Counted from the stretch's first letter, positions 1 through 7,390 are shown. The stretch: 32,332 nt of DNA from JAGOTN01 sp964538345 (GCA_964538345.1 CAZIFF010000006.1:1-32332); one strand, 5' to 3'. Program-made: numbers and translations. Notes: generated from the sequence alone by a model not told the origin.

Positions 1-1
1 T

Positions 2-331
2 CCAGATATGGTTGGTCATACTGCAAATACAGATGCAATTGTGACTGCTGTTGAGACAGTTGATAGAGAATTGAAAAAGGTTTTGGATGCACTACATGCT
101 CGTGGTGGTGTAGCTTTTGTGACAGCAGATCATGGAAATGCGGAGGTAAATTTCGATACAGATAAAAACGAAAAACACACTGCACACACTTTAAATAAAG
201 TGCCTGCAATCGTGACTTCAAGTGAATTTAAAGAAATGAAAGATGGTTCACTTCGCGATATTGCTCCGACAATTCTAAAACTTCTAGAAATTGAAAAACC
301 AATTTCAATGACAGGGAAAAGTTTGATTTAA
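2..331 (+). CDS. gpmI: 2,3-bisphosphoglycerate-independent phosphoglycerate mutase, C-terminal fragment
   Basis: Only the last 109 codons lie in the window; the reading frame is open back to the left edge, so the true start is outside. The enzyme interconverts 3- and 2-phosphoglycerate in cytosolic glycolysis using two Mn2+ ions. The fragment begins PDMVGHT, which holds the Asp and His ligands of the first Mn site. TADHGNAE supplies the Asp-His pair of the second site, and the HTAHT stretch after it supplies a further metal His. The C-terminal end (APTILKLLEIEKPISMTGKSLI) is typical of the family. The next gene follows on the same strand after 33 bp, separated by an AT-only hairpin. Identification is firm; only the missing N-terminal part is unseen. 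Confidence 0.95.
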   Translation, partial: PDMVGHTANTDAIVTAVETVDRELKKVLDALHARGGVAFVTADHGNAEVNFDTDKNEKHTAHTLNKVPAIVTSSEFKEMKDGSLRDIAPTILKLLEIEKPISMTGKSLI

Positions 332-356
332 ATAATAAGTCTTCGTGTTATTATTT
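330..356 (+). terminator. AT-rich hairpin after gpmI (possible weak terminator)
   Basis: AAATAATAA (330-338) pairs perfectly with TTATTATTT (348-356) around a 9-nt loop. The arm starts inside the gpmI stop codon. No uridine run follows, so termination is doubtful. The right arm also forms the AT-rich stretch just before the next ATG at 365, where a -10 box would be expected. Confidence 0.3.
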
Positions 357-364
357 ATAGAGTT

Positions 365-2866
365 ATGAAAAAACAAATCTTTTTTGCTTTATTTTTATTA
401 TTAATTCCAAATTTTTTATTAGCGCAAACTCTAAATCAGGATAATTCTGTATATCTAGACTCTGTAGATGTTAAAGAAGAGAAAGTTTTGCAAGGCGAGC
501 AAATCAGTGGTAGTTTTTCTATTAGAAATGGATCAAATAAAGCTATAAATGACATTTATTATATCGTGTCTTTGGTTGGAGATTATAAAAATGATTTGCC
601 AACAAAATTCTATGATTCAGTTAAATCTTCAGATGCTTTTGATTTGCAATCCGTTGAAGTTAAAACAATTCCTTTTTCATACGATATTCCACAAAATATT
701 TCTGGAACGCAAATGGGTATTGAAGTAGAAGTTTTTTCAGACACAGGACTTTCATTGGGGTGGAATCGTGACTTCATAGATATTTCCGGACAAAATAAAT
801 TCTTGGATGTTAACTCGGCTTTGATTGTAAAAGGTGAAAAAGAATACACTCTTGATTTCGGACCGACTTTTCTAGAAAATGAAACACCTGCAATAAGTAT
901 AATTTCTCAAAATATTTCAAATGCAGAATTAAAGGTTTATCCACGTGCGGTATTTTTTGAATATGAAAAAGATTATTTTAATATTTTAGAAGAGAAATAT
1001 GAAGAAAAAATATTTAAAATTGGTGAAAAAAAAGAAATACAAATATCTTTACCAAAATTTAATAAAAAAGCAGGTGTCTATTTAGGTGATTTATATTTAG
1101 AAGATGAAAAAGGACAGCTTCTTGGTCCTAAAATTAGTTTTCAATATATTCTTGATGGAGATATAGCCACAATTCACGGTATTGATTTTGATAAAACTGA
1201 ATTTAAAAAAGGTGATGCTGTGCAAATGTTCGTATCTATTAGCGGAAAGCCTTTTGCAGAAGAATTAGTTGATACTAAAAATGTCTTTGAAGATTATCAG
1301 CTTTTAATTGATGTTTATAATGAAAAAGGTGAAAAATCTTATTCTTATGACGAAATGATTCAGTCATCTGATAATTATTATGAGACTGTTATAAATTTCT
1401 CTTCTTTAGTAGATATAGAATATCCAATCGTTAAAGCAAAGGTTGTAAAAAATGGAAAGGTGATTAATGAATTTAATTCTGAGGTGCCAGATTGGGTGAA
1501 TTTATTTAATGAAAATGATGGTAAAGATAATAATGTCACTACTCTATACTCAATTTTATTATCTTTGATTCTTTTGTTTATCATAATTCTAATGATTAAA
1601 AGAGAAAATAAATTTATTGTATTTATTTTGGCTATTTTAATAGTGTTGTCGTTAAGTCTTTTGTTCATGAAAGATTTTAAAGCGCTTAAACTTTTTGCTC
1701 AAGTGAATCCAGTATCTTTCGCAAAATCACTTATCAATAATGGTAATTGTACAAATACACAAGGAGGTTATCAGGGTTGTGGGAGAGTTGGAAGTGTTTG
1801 GAATCTTCGACCTTATGTGACAATAAATAATCCTACAAGTATTGGAAGTGATGGAAAATTTAACGTAACTGGTTCTATGGTATTTCCTTCATGTACAAAT
1901 TCACCAAATAGTAGACATATTTATCTGATAAATAAAAATGGAAGTCTTACTGCTTTAAACAATCAAGATCAGAGTGGATTAATTGCTGAAGGGTATGATT
2001 CTCGTGGACATTGGTTTACAGGAACAAAAAGATTCTCTGTGCCAGTTTCATTAGAAAAAGCTTGTGGTGTGCATCAAATTGATTTGAGATTTGTAAACTG
2101 TGTTGCAGGTGAATGTGGTTTTAATGATTATAGATTAGATATTGATTTAGGACCTTGTGATCAATGTGTGAATTTGCCAGGAGATCAATTAACAGTACCA
2201 GGTGGTTATACGGTAGATGCAAATAAAATATGTACTTTAACAAATGAATTTCAAGCAATCTGTTCTCCAGAAGAAAATCCAATTGCACCTGGAAGCACTG
2301 CAAACTTCAAAGCCAGTGTATTTAATTCTGTAGGAGATGTGGAATTTAAATGGTATCAAGGTAGACAAGTGAATGATTCTCCAATACAAACAGATATAAA
2401 TAGATCTCAATCTAGATTGTTGAAGAAATATGATCAAGAAGGAGTTTATCAGGTTACTGTTGCTGTTAAGGATGGTAATGGAAGTACTTTTTCTAGAACA
2501 TGTGGAGTGGTTGTAAGGGATCCAAACGACGATGGTGATGAAAAAATTGATACCGATGGTGATGGTATTCCAGATACAAGCTTACTTGATTTGTATGGAG
2601 GAAGAGGTGGTCCAGCAGCTGATTTGGGAATTGATATTGATAAAATTTTAACAAATGATACATGTACTGTGAGTTGGGATGCAAAAAATGTTACACAATG
2701 TTTCTTGTTGAGTAATGTTGGTAGTGGTGAGCCAGTAAGTTTTTCTGGAACAAAAACTGTTAGCCCGGGATCATATTGGTTACGTTGTTTGGCTACTCGT
2801 GACGGAAAAGCTGTTGAATCAGAAAAAGTAACTTGTCGTCTGAATCCAGACATAAGGGAGATTTAA
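365..2866 (+). CDS. Large exported, membrane-anchored surface protein with PKD-like domain
   Basis: An 833-aa protein of unknown function. Residues 1-20 are a clear signal peptide (MKK, a hydrophobic core, cleavage near LLAQ). Residues 21 to about 390 form a beta-rich ectodomain. Two closely spaced membrane segments (about 394-411 and 417-434) are joined by a basic MIKRENK loop. By the positive-inside rule that loop is cytoplasmic, which puts both the N-terminal and the C-terminal halves outside the cell. The C-terminal half is cysteine-rich, suggesting disulfides. It includes a PKD/Ig-like fold (about 635-718) and an Asp-rich stretch (NDDGDEKIDTDGDGIPD, about 720-737) like the calcium loops of thrombospondin type 3 repeats. 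Such architectures serve in adhesion or cell-surface assembly, but the specific role is unknown. No Shine-Dalgarno sequence is visible; the ATG at 365 is the first that gives a full signal peptide. Confidence 0.85.
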   Translation: MKKQIFFALFLLLIPNFLLAQTLNQDNSVYLDSVDVKEEKVLQGEQISGSFSIRNGSNKAINDIYYIVSLVGDYKNDLPTKFYDSVKSSDAFDLQSVEVKTIPFSYDIPQNISGTQMGIEVEVFSDTGLSLGWNRDFIDISGQNKFLDVNSALIVKGEKEYTLDFGPTFLENETPAISIISQNISNAELKVYPRAVFFEYEKDYFNILEEKYEEKIFKIGEKKEIQISLPKFNKKAGVYLGDLYLEDEKGQLLGPKISFQYILDGDIATIHGIDFDKTEFKKGDAVQMFVSISGKPFAEELVDTKNVFEDYQLLIDVYNEKGEKSYSYDEMIQSSDNYYETVINFSSLVDIEYPIVKAKVVKNGKVINEFNSEVPDWVNLFNENDGKDNNVTTLYSILLSLILLFIIILMIKRENKFIVFILAILIVLSLSLLFMKDFKALKLFAQVNPVSFAKSLINNGNCTNTQGGYQGCGRVGSVWNLRPYVTINNPTSIGSDGKFNVTGSMVFPSCTNSPNSRHIYLINKNGSLTALNNQDQSGLIAEGYDSRGHWFTGTKRFSVPVSLEKACGVHQIDLRFVNCVAGECGFNDYRLDIDLGPCDQCVNLPGDQLTVPGGYTVDANKICTLTNEFQAICSPEENPIAPGSTANFKASVFNSVGDVEFKWYQGRQVNDSPIQTDINRSQSRLLKKYDQEGVYQVTVAVKDGNGSTFSRTCGVVVRDPNDDGDEKIDTDGDGIPDTSLLDLYGGRGGPAADLGIDIDKILTNDTCTVSWDAKNVTQCFLLSNVGSGEPVSFSGTKTVSPGSYWLRCLATRDGKAVESEKVTCRLNPDIREI

Positions 2867-2893
2867 AAGAAAAAGCGCTTTTTAGGAAGCGCT
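2864..2893 (-). terminator. Intrinsic terminator with TTTTCTTTTA tail (for the 2903-3220 gene)
   Basis: On the minus strand AGCGCTT pairs with AAGCGCT (arms within 2873-2893), followed by TTTTTCTTTTA. The hairpin sits 10 nt after the stop of the minus-strand gene, and the tail overlaps the stop codon of the plus-strand surface protein. The tail matches that of five other minus-strand terminators in the window. Confidence 0.75.
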
Positions 2894-2902
2894 ACTGAGG
2901 TC

Positions 2903-3220
2903 TTAGATTTTTCCCCTGACATATTCACGCCAAGGTACTGGTCCATTCGCTAGAGGGACCAATCCGGTGTTTTGGTCAACACAGATGGCTTGTGCAGGCA
3001 CAGTTTGAGGCCTTGAAAAGTCCCCAATCAAGACCTGAATCTGTTTCGGTAGAATTGGTTTCTTGACACTTTGTTGAAGAGTCTGAACAACAAAGTTCGC
3101 ACTTTGGTGATCATCTGTCACACTCAGACCTTCTTCTGGCAGAGCTTTCAGGATTTTTGCTTTGATTCCAGAATCATCCGTATCAGAGATATCGACAAAG
3201 AACAGTATTGGCTTTTTCAT
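2903..3220 (-). CDS. Small hypothetical protein (105 aa), receiver-like alternating fold
   Basis: I do not recognise a family. The 105-aa product starts with a hydrophobic strand (KPILFFVDIS). A helix follows (SGIKAKILKAL), then a second strand-helix unit (GLSVTDDHQSANFVVQTLQ), so it looks like a small alpha/beta domain. It is soluble, with no signal peptide or membrane segment. The gene lies opposite to its neighbours. Its promoter abuts the start codon and its terminator lies just beyond the stop, so it is a self-contained unit. Base composition is visibly richer in G+C than the flanking plus-strand genes. The strand order resembles that of the 99-aa protein at 17359-17658, but no clear sequence identity is seen, so relatedness is only a possibility. 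Confidence 0.7.
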   Translation of the reverse strand: MKKPILFFVDISDTDDSGIKAKILKALPEEGLSVTDDHQSANFVVQTLQQSVKKPILPKQIQVLIGDFSRPQTVPAQAICVDQNTGLVPLANGPVPWREYVRGKI

Positions 3221-3227
3221 CTACAAA

Positions 3228-3256
3228 AACATACAACATCTATTTAAAAATGTAAA
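3228..3256 (-). promoter_or_regulatory. Promoter of the 2903-3220 gene (leaderless)
   Basis: On the minus strand TTTACA (3256-3251) and TATGTT (3233-3228) are separated by 17 nt. The -10 ends 7 nt before the ATG at 3220, so transcription should begin at or within a base or two of the start codon. Confidence 0.6.
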
Positions 3257-3285
3257 TAGAATTATATGATAAAATTTCTTTTATT

Positions 3286-4980
3286 ATGATGACTCAAAAA
3301 GAAGCCCTGAAAATACTAAAAATGGGCAAAAATGTTTTCCTGACAGGGGCCGCTGGTTCTGGAAAAACTTATATCTTGAATCAGTATATTCAATTTCTAA
3401 AAGAACATGGTGTAGAGGTGGCTGTGACTGCCTCTACGGGTATTGCTGCTACACACTTAAAAGGAATGACAATTCATTCTTGGGCGGGAATTGGTGTGAA
3501 AGATTTTTTGTCAGAATATGACATTGATGCGCTTGAGCAAAAACAATATCTTTGGAAGCGATTTGAAAAAACAAAAGTTTTGATTATTGATGAGGTTTCA
3601 ATGTTGAGTTCAAAGACAATGAACTGTATTGATCAGGTGGCAAAAATTTTTAAGAGAAACAATCTTCCGTTTGGTGGTATGCAAGTTATTTTTTCTGGAG
3701 ACTTTTTTCAATTACCACCGATAGAAAGAAAATCACAATACGAAGAACCAACTCTTTTTATAGACGAAGAAGATGTTTCAACTACGCCTTTTGCTTTTAA
3801 ATCTCGTGCTTGGAAAGAATCTGATTTGTATACTTGCTATCTATCAGAGCAATTTCGACAAGAAGATAATATTTTGATGAACATACTTTCTGAAATTCGT
3901 GATGGAGAACTTTCAAAAAAATCTTTAGAAATTTTACAGAAAAGAATTATTAAAGAAGATGATCCCGAAATCACAAAACTTTATACTCATAATATTAATG
4001 TTGATTCTTTTAATCAGAAAAAATTACAGCATATAAATAATCAAGAAAAGACATACATAATGTCTGGTAGAGGGAAACCTATTTTGATTGAGATTTTGAA
4101 AAGAAGCTGTTTGGCTCAAGAGAAAATGATAGTTAAAGTGGGCGCGCTTGTTATGTTTGTGAAAAATAATCCTACAGCTGGTTATGTTAATGGAACAGTG
4201 GGCGAGGTGATTGGCTTTGATGAAGATTATCCTGTAGTTGAAACAAAAAATGGTGAGAGATTTGTGGCTACTCCACAAACTTGGTGTATTGAAGAAGGGG
4301 ATAAGGTTTTAGCGGAAGTCTCTCAGGTGCCGTTAAAGCTAGCTTGGGCTGTCACAATTCACAAAAGCCAGGGAATGACTCTAGATAAGGCCATGATTGA
4401 TCTTTCTAATTCTTTTGTAGAAGGGCAGGGTTATGTGGCGCTTTCTCGAGTGCGAACTTTGGATGGATTATTTTTGAAAGGATTTAATCAAATGTCACTC
4501 GCTGTTCACAATGAAGTTTTAAATTTTGATAAAGAACTTCGTAATATTTCTGAGCAGATTTTTTCTAAGGTTACAAAAATGAAAGAGCCAGAGTTTCAAA
4601 AAGAACATCAAGATTTTTTCCAAAAAATTGGTGCTAAAAAGCATAAAGTTTTAGACGAAAAAGGTGAAAAATTGAATACTTATGAAATCACTAAAAAAAT
4701 GATTTTAGAAAATAAAACTCTCGAAGATATTATTAAAGAAAGAAAGTTAACCATTGGCACAATACTTTCACATTTAGAAAAACTTTTAGAAGAAAAAGTT
4801 TTATCACAAAAAGATATTGCGTATTTGATGCCTAAAACAAAAGAATTTAAAGAAAGATTAAAAGCTGTGCAAAAAGCTTCTGAAAAGTTTGATGAATTTA
4901 AATTAACTCCAGTATTTAACGCATTAAAAGGCAAATACTCTTTTGATGAAATAAGAATGGCGAGAGTGTTTTTGGTTTGA
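3286..4980 (+). CDS. Pif1/RecD-like superfamily 1B DNA helicase
   Basis: A 564-aa ATP-dependent 5'-3' DNA helicase of the Pif1 group. Walker A is GAAGSGKT (residues 21-28), and the motif Ia region ASTGIAATHLKGMTIHSW follows. Walker B is IIDE (D102, E103), then SGDFFQLPPI. The C-terminal RecA-like domain carries WAVTIHKSQGMTLDKAMID and GYVALSRVRTLDGLFL, the usual UvrD_C_2/RecD signatures. Residues about 465-520 (YEITKKMILENKTLEDIIKERKL...) resemble the helix-turn-helix placed after RecQ/Pif1 helicases (HTH_40 type). Likely roles are unwinding of G-quadruplexes, R-loops or stalled forks. Two ATGs are adjacent (3286 and 3289); either could start. A TAAAAT box ends 10 nt upstream. The last codons are duplicated at 6152-6172 (see findings). 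Confidence 0.92.
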   Translation: MMTQKEALKILKMGKNVFLTGAAGSGKTYILNQYIQFLKEHGVEVAVTASTGIAATHLKGMTIHSWAGIGVKDFLSEYDIDALEQKQYLWKRFEKTKVLIIDEVSMLSSKTMNCIDQVAKIFKRNNLPFGGMQVIFSGDFFQLPPIERKSQYEEPTLFIDEEDVSTTPFAFKSRAWKESDLYTCYLSEQFRQEDNILMNILSEIRDGELSKKSLEILQKRIIKEDDPEITKLYTHNINVDSFNQKKLQHINNQEKTYIMSGRGKPILIEILKRSCLAQEKMIVKVGALVMFVKNNPTAGYVNGTVGEVIGFDEDYPVVETKNGERFVATPQTWCIEEGDKVLAEVSQVPLKLAWAVTIHKSQGMTLDKAMIDLSNSFVEGQGYVALSRVRTLDGLFLKGFNQMSLAVHNEVLNFDKELRNISEQIFSKVTKMKEPEFQKEHQDFFQKIGAKKHKVLDEKGEKLNTYEITKKMILENKTLEDIIKERKLTIGTILSHLEKLLEEKVLSQKDIAYLMPKTKEFKERLKAVQKASEKFDEFKLTPVFNALKGKYSFDEIRMARVFLV

Positions 4981-4982
4981 AA
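4962..4982 (+). repeat. 21-bp direct repeat, copy 1 (3' end of helicase gene)
   Basis: The sequence beginning GAGAGTGTTTTTGGTTTG and ending AAA forms the last codons and stop of the helicase gene. The same 21 bases recur at 6152-6172. An ATGG lies one or two bases upstream of both copies. The two copies enclose the GC-rich minus-strand gene at 5073-5894, which is the geometry of attL/attR. Confidence 0.8.
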
Positions 4983-5008
4983 GTCTACTAAATTTAGATT
5001 TATATAAT

Positions 5009-5047
5009 TAAAAGAAAATCGTCCTTCCCCGTTTCCAGGGAAGGACG
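5009..5047 (-). terminator. Strong intrinsic terminator with TTTTCTTTTA tail
   Basis: CGTCCTTCCC (5020-5029) pairs perfectly with GGGAAGGACG (5038-5047) across an 8-nt loop. On the minus strand the hairpin is followed by a T-rich tail ending TTTTCTTTTA (5018-5009). It lies 25 bp after the stop of the 5073-5894 gene. Confidence 0.85.
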
Positions 5048-5072
5048 TGGTTGAACAACAAGGCGCCGTCGA

Positions 5073-5894
5073 TCAGGAGTCTCTCGCAGTGCCCGGTGTC
5101 GGATCTTTCGACTCTTCCTCTTTGGCAGACATTTTCTCGAGAGCTTCGAATTCTTTCTTGGAATAGTCCACCTGAACGACTTGGTCACCGTCCCAAGTGC
5201 ATTTGAAGACCCGGTCATCGTCGAGATTGGTGAGATACACCGATTCACCTTTCTTCATGGCGAAGATCAAGACGCTTCCAGTGTAGAGACCATCAGTTTC
5301 GATATCATTTTCTGCGGCGATGGTTCTCAGACGAGTGGTCTCTTCGCCAACTTGTTCGAGTCCGTTTTTGTTCACCATTTCGAAAACGACCATTGCAGTT
5401 TCGTTGTCGTTGGCGCCGGCGATGATTTTGGGGCCGACTCCTTCTTTGCCACTGAATCCCAAGTGGAAACTTCCGTCGGGAATGGCGTCGACACAGACTT
5501 CGATCCTGCAGCAGATTTTGCCTAGGGACATGTCTCCGACAAGCGATCCAAAGAATCCAAGGAGTTCAGAGAGACCTGGGTTGGTTTTCGCCGCCTTGGG
5601 TTTGGTGTCGGTAAGTTGTCTGAATGTTTCTTCGGCCCACACCTTGGCGTAGGTGTCTGCTGCCGCACGAGGATCGGAACCCTTGTAGACAGTGGAGTCT
5701 TCGCCACCAACGTTGGAGATGACCTCGAATGTCCTCTTCGTGTCGATGGTTCCCACAATGGGGATGATGATTTTGCCAGACTGGGTGCCCAAGTAGGGGT
5801 ATGGGGTCTCCTTATGTCTGAGCAGATCACCAGGACCGAACATGAGGTGAAGACCGCTGGAACGGTCGGTGAGATTTACGATACGTAGTTTCAT
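5073..5894 (-). CDS. Hypothetical soluble protein, 273 aa, GC-rich
   Basis: I do not recognise the family. The product is acidic and soluble, with no signal peptide or membrane segment. The N-terminal part (residues 1-85) is beta-rich (MKLRIVNLTDRSSGLHLMF, KIIIPIVGTIDTKRTFEVI). The middle contains a Gly-rich stretch followed by KICCRIEVCVDAIPDG, and the tail (about 240-273) is charged and probably disordered (KKEFEALEKMSAKEEESKDPTPGTARDS). One sampled line of the gene (5701-5760) is 53% G+C, and codons ending in C or G are frequent, unlike the AT-rich helicase next door. It has its own terminator, a promoter region in an inverted repeat, and direct repeats on both sides, so recent acquisition is plausible. 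The ATG at 5894 is chosen because the open frame ends there; a TATACC box lies 15 nt upstream. Confidence 0.75.
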   Translation of the reverse strand: MKLRIVNLTDRSSGLHLMFGPGDLLRHKETPYPYLGTQSGKIIIPIVGTIDTKRTFEVISNVGGEDSTVYKGSDPRAAADTYAKVWAEETFRQLTDTKPKAAKTNPGLSELLGFFGSLVGDMSLGKICCRIEVCVDAIPDGSFHLGFSGKEGVGPKIIAGANDNETAMVVFEMVNKNGLEQVGEETTRLRTIAAENDIETDGLYTGSVLIFAMKKGESVYLTNLDDDRVFKCTWDGDQVVQVDYSKKEFEALEKMSAKEEESKDPTPGTARDS

Positions 5895-5971
5895 AACTAA
5901 CAGTTTTTTGGTATATGTGTTGGATTTGGTTTTTATTACTCAACTGCTGCTCTCCGAGGCTTTGTTGTTTG

Positions 5972-6059
5972 CCTTTGATTGCATGTCTATTTAAACCATA
6001 TTTCAATATTTATTATTATAAAAACTGAAAAAGACTAAAATAGATATGCAATCAAAGGA
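5972..6059. repeat. 21-bp inverted repeat with possible divergent promoters
   Basis: The arm at 5972-5992 (starting CCTTTGATTGCATG) matches the reverse complement of 6039-6059 with one mismatch in 21. The arms are separated by about 46 bp of A+T-only or nearly A+T-only DNA. On the minus strand TTGAAA (6006-6001) and TGCAAT (5983-5978) are spaced 17 nt apart and could be the promoter of the 5073-5894 gene. The right arm presents a similar TGAAA...TGCAAT arrangement on the plus strand. It may be a regulator-binding site, a divergent promoter or a recombination site. Nothing convincing is encoded downstream on the plus side. Confidence 0.55.
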
Positions 6060-6151
6060 CTGTGAAAAGTTCAGTTTTGAGAATTTTTATCACATTGTTG
6101 ACTTATAGTCAATAGATTCGTAATCCTAACACATTCTCTGTAATGATGGGT

Positions 6152-6172
6152 GAGAGTGTTTTTGGTTTGAAA
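6152..6172 (+). repeat. 21-bp direct repeat, copy 2 (remnant of helicase 3' end)
   Basis: Identical over 21 bases to 4962-4982, the 3' end of the helicase gene. Here it lies outside any coding frame I accept, immediately before the stop of the minus-strand two-TM gene. It is best read as one half of a duplicated insertion site. Confidence 0.8.
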
Positions 6173-6174
6173 TT

Positions 6175-6375
6175 TTATTTCAAATATTTGCTTGCAATGC
6201 TAAGTGCAAATGATGGCAAAATTATGAAAACAGTTGCAAAGAGAAGTCTTATTAGTGTCTCATCTAGTTGTGTGTCTGCTGTATCTGGTCCAGATGATGT
6301 TAAGACAATACAGAAACCAATTATTCCAAAAGCAATAGACGAATAAATAAAAACACGAGTAGCTATTTTTTGCAT
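6175..6375 (-). CDS. Small two-TM membrane protein (66 aa)
   Basis: The 66-aa product has two hydrophobic segments (about residues 8-26 and 43-62). They are joined by a polar loop with acidic residues (SSGPDTADTQLDETLIR). No known family is recognised. Support for it being real comes from the promoter: on the minus strand an extended -10 (TGA followed by TATAAT, 6387-6382) ends 6 nt before the ATG, the same spacing seen at many housekeeping genes here. An overlapping plus-strand frame of similar length has no such promoter and a less protein-like composition. The stop lies 3 bp from the duplicated helicase 3' end. No clear terminator follows. Confidence 0.6.
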   Translation of the reverse strand: MQKIATRVFIYSSIAFGIIGFCIVLTSSGPDTADTQLDETLIRLLFATVFIILPSFALSIASKYLK

Positions 6376-6381
6376 AAATTC

Positions 6382-6390
6382 ATTATATCA
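6382..6390 (-). promoter_or_regulatory. Extended -10 promoter of the 66-aa gene (leaderless)
   Basis: On the minus strand TGA-TATAAT ends 6 nt before the ATG at 6375. The -10 is a perfect consensus with the TGN extension. No good -35 is visible, which is usual for extended -10 promoters. Confidence 0.65.
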
Positions 6391-6416
6391 TAGGGTATAA
6401 AGTAGGTTTTTGTGTG

Positions 6417-6454
6417 TAAAAGAAAAATACCAACAAAATTGCTCAAGCTGGTAT
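6417..6454 (-). terminator. Intrinsic terminator with TTTTCTTTTA tail
   Basis: On the minus strand ATACCA (6454-6449) pairs with TGGTAT (6432-6427), followed by TTTTCTTTTA (6426-6417). It lies directly after the stop of the 172-aa gene at 6456-6974. Confidence 0.8.
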
Positions 6455-6455
6455 A

Positions 6456-6974
6456 TTAGGTAAAAAATGAATCGTTGGCGTAAAGGATTCTTATTCTGTC
6501 ATCGGCCTCTTTCCAAATCTTAACGAAGTCTTCATTAGATTCAAATTTGACGAAGTTGGGGATTGGCATGATTTTGTAAACGGAATCCACAAAACGGCTT
6601 TCCCAAGTGTTTGCCAAATATCCTTGAGGAGTTTTCACGTCTTTATAAGTATGATACCAAGTCCTCAAGGCATCTATACACAAAAGAGAGATGTCATGGT
6701 TGGAAATTGTCGATAAGTTTTCCAAATCTCCAAATACAGTTTGTCTGTAAATGAAACTACATCTTCTATCTGCTTCTTCTGCAAATTCTCGAAGGCCTAA
6801 AGGAAATTCTGGCAAGTTGTCATATTGATTTAGATGTAGGTAGCTCTCAAGTAAATTTGATTGAATAGATCTTCCTACACTAAAACCTCCAGAATCATAA
6901 GACTGCCAAAGACGTTTGAAAAAAATCCGAGCCAACACATCATCTGAGATTACAGAAATTTTGTGTCTATTCAT
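6456..6974 (-). CDS. Hypothetical protein, 172 aa
   Basis: Unrecognised soluble protein, probably mostly helical, with many aromatic and charged residues (for example FFKRLWQSYDSGGF near residues 18-31 and ALRTWYHTYKDVKTPQGYLANTWESRF in the second half). There is no signal peptide or membrane segment. Unlike most genes in the window it has a purine-rich ribosome-binding site: AGAGGA lies 8-9 nt before the ATG at 6974 on the minus strand. It also has a spaced -35/-10 promoter and a leader. It ends within 2 bp of its own hairpin terminator. It is a monocistronic unit in the accessory block and may be a later arrival or simply differently expressed. Confidence 0.7.
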   Translation of the reverse strand: MNRHKISVISDDVLARIFFKRLWQSYDSGGFSVGRSIQSNLLESYLHLNQYDNLPEFPLGLREFAEEADRRCSFIYRQTVFGDLENLSTISNHDISLLCIDALRTWYHTYKDVKTPQGYLANTWESRFVDSVYKIMPIPNFVKFESNEDFVKIWKEADDRIRILYANDSFFT

Positions 6975-6998
6975 GTTGTTTGTCCTCTTTTCAAAATT

Positions 6999-7027
6999 AT
7001 TAAAGCAAGAATATATTTAAAAAACAA
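6999..7027 (-). promoter_or_regulatory. -35/-10 promoter of the 172-aa gene
   Basis: On the minus strand TTGTTT (7027-7022) and TTTAAT (7004-6999) are separated by exactly 17 nt. The implied start leaves a leader of about 18 nt that includes the AGAGGA ribosome-binding site. The -35 lies beside the tail of the next upstream gene's terminator. Confidence 0.5.
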
Positions 7028-7036
7028 CTTTTTATA

Positions 7037-7064
7037 TAAAAGAAAAAACCCGCCTAGGCAGGTT
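7037..7064 (-). terminator. Intrinsic terminator with TTTTCTTTTA tail (for the zinc-ribbon gene)
   Basis: AACC/GGTT and GCC/GGC arms (7047-7064) are separated by one C-A mismatch and a very short loop. On the minus strand the hairpin is followed by TTTTTTCTTTTA. It is 45 bp beyond the stop of the gene at 7109-7309. The short loop makes the hairpin itself moderate; the tail is the clearer signal. Confidence 0.6.
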
Positions 7065-7108
7065 GTTGTGGTGTATTCAGTCAAAAATTTGATTACCTTT
7101 CTCATTCG

Positions 7109-7309
7109 TCACTGCGGGAAAAGATAATTGCATTTATCGCATTTGAGACGTGCTCCTGGACGTTGGTCTACAGGAAACATGGTTCCTTTGCATCCAGACT
7201 TTCCGCATTTTGGATGTTGAACAGAATAATTGGGAGATATGCCGCTACCGCCACAAGTCTTACAATCGCTATGTCCGTTACAACTACAAGGTCTTCTTAT
7301 TAGGCTCAT
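7109..7309 (-). CDS. Small zinc-ribbon / DnaJ-type Cys-rich protein (66 aa)
   Basis: The 66-aa product carries nine cysteines. The first cluster, CSCNGHSDCKTCGGSG, has the CxxCxGxG flavour of DnaJ zinc fingers. A second set (CGKSGC) and a final CDKC near the C-terminus could form one or two zinc ribbons. It is basic and soluble. Such short zinc-ribbon proteins often bind nucleic acid or other proteins, but nothing here identifies a partner. The gene has its own terminator. A plausible promoter (TTGACT 7418-7413, TATTGT 7396-7391, 16-nt spacer) would give a leader of about 75 nt holding a GGCTC/GAGCC hairpin. Confidence 0.72.
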   Translation of the reverse strand: MSLIRRPCSCNGHSDCKTCGGSGISPNYSVQHPKCGKSGCKGTMFPVDQRPGARLKCDKCNYLFPQ

Positions 7310-7390
7310 TTTGACTTAGATTTATGGTGTTGTTACATTTGGGCTCCTCTTGAGAGCCAATGACCTTCTGTGAATTTACTTTCAAAAAAT

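Noticed and set aside
5991..6037. AT-rich stretch as a replication origin
   Set aside because: No DnaA-box cluster and no dnaA/dnaN neighbours; the inverted repeat and promoter-like elements explain it better.
6143..6346. Plus-strand ORF of 67 codons overlapping the two-TM gene
   Set aside because: It starts within the duplicated helicase 3' end and lacks a promoter at the usual spacing. The minus-strand frame has a perfect extended -10 and clear membrane helices.
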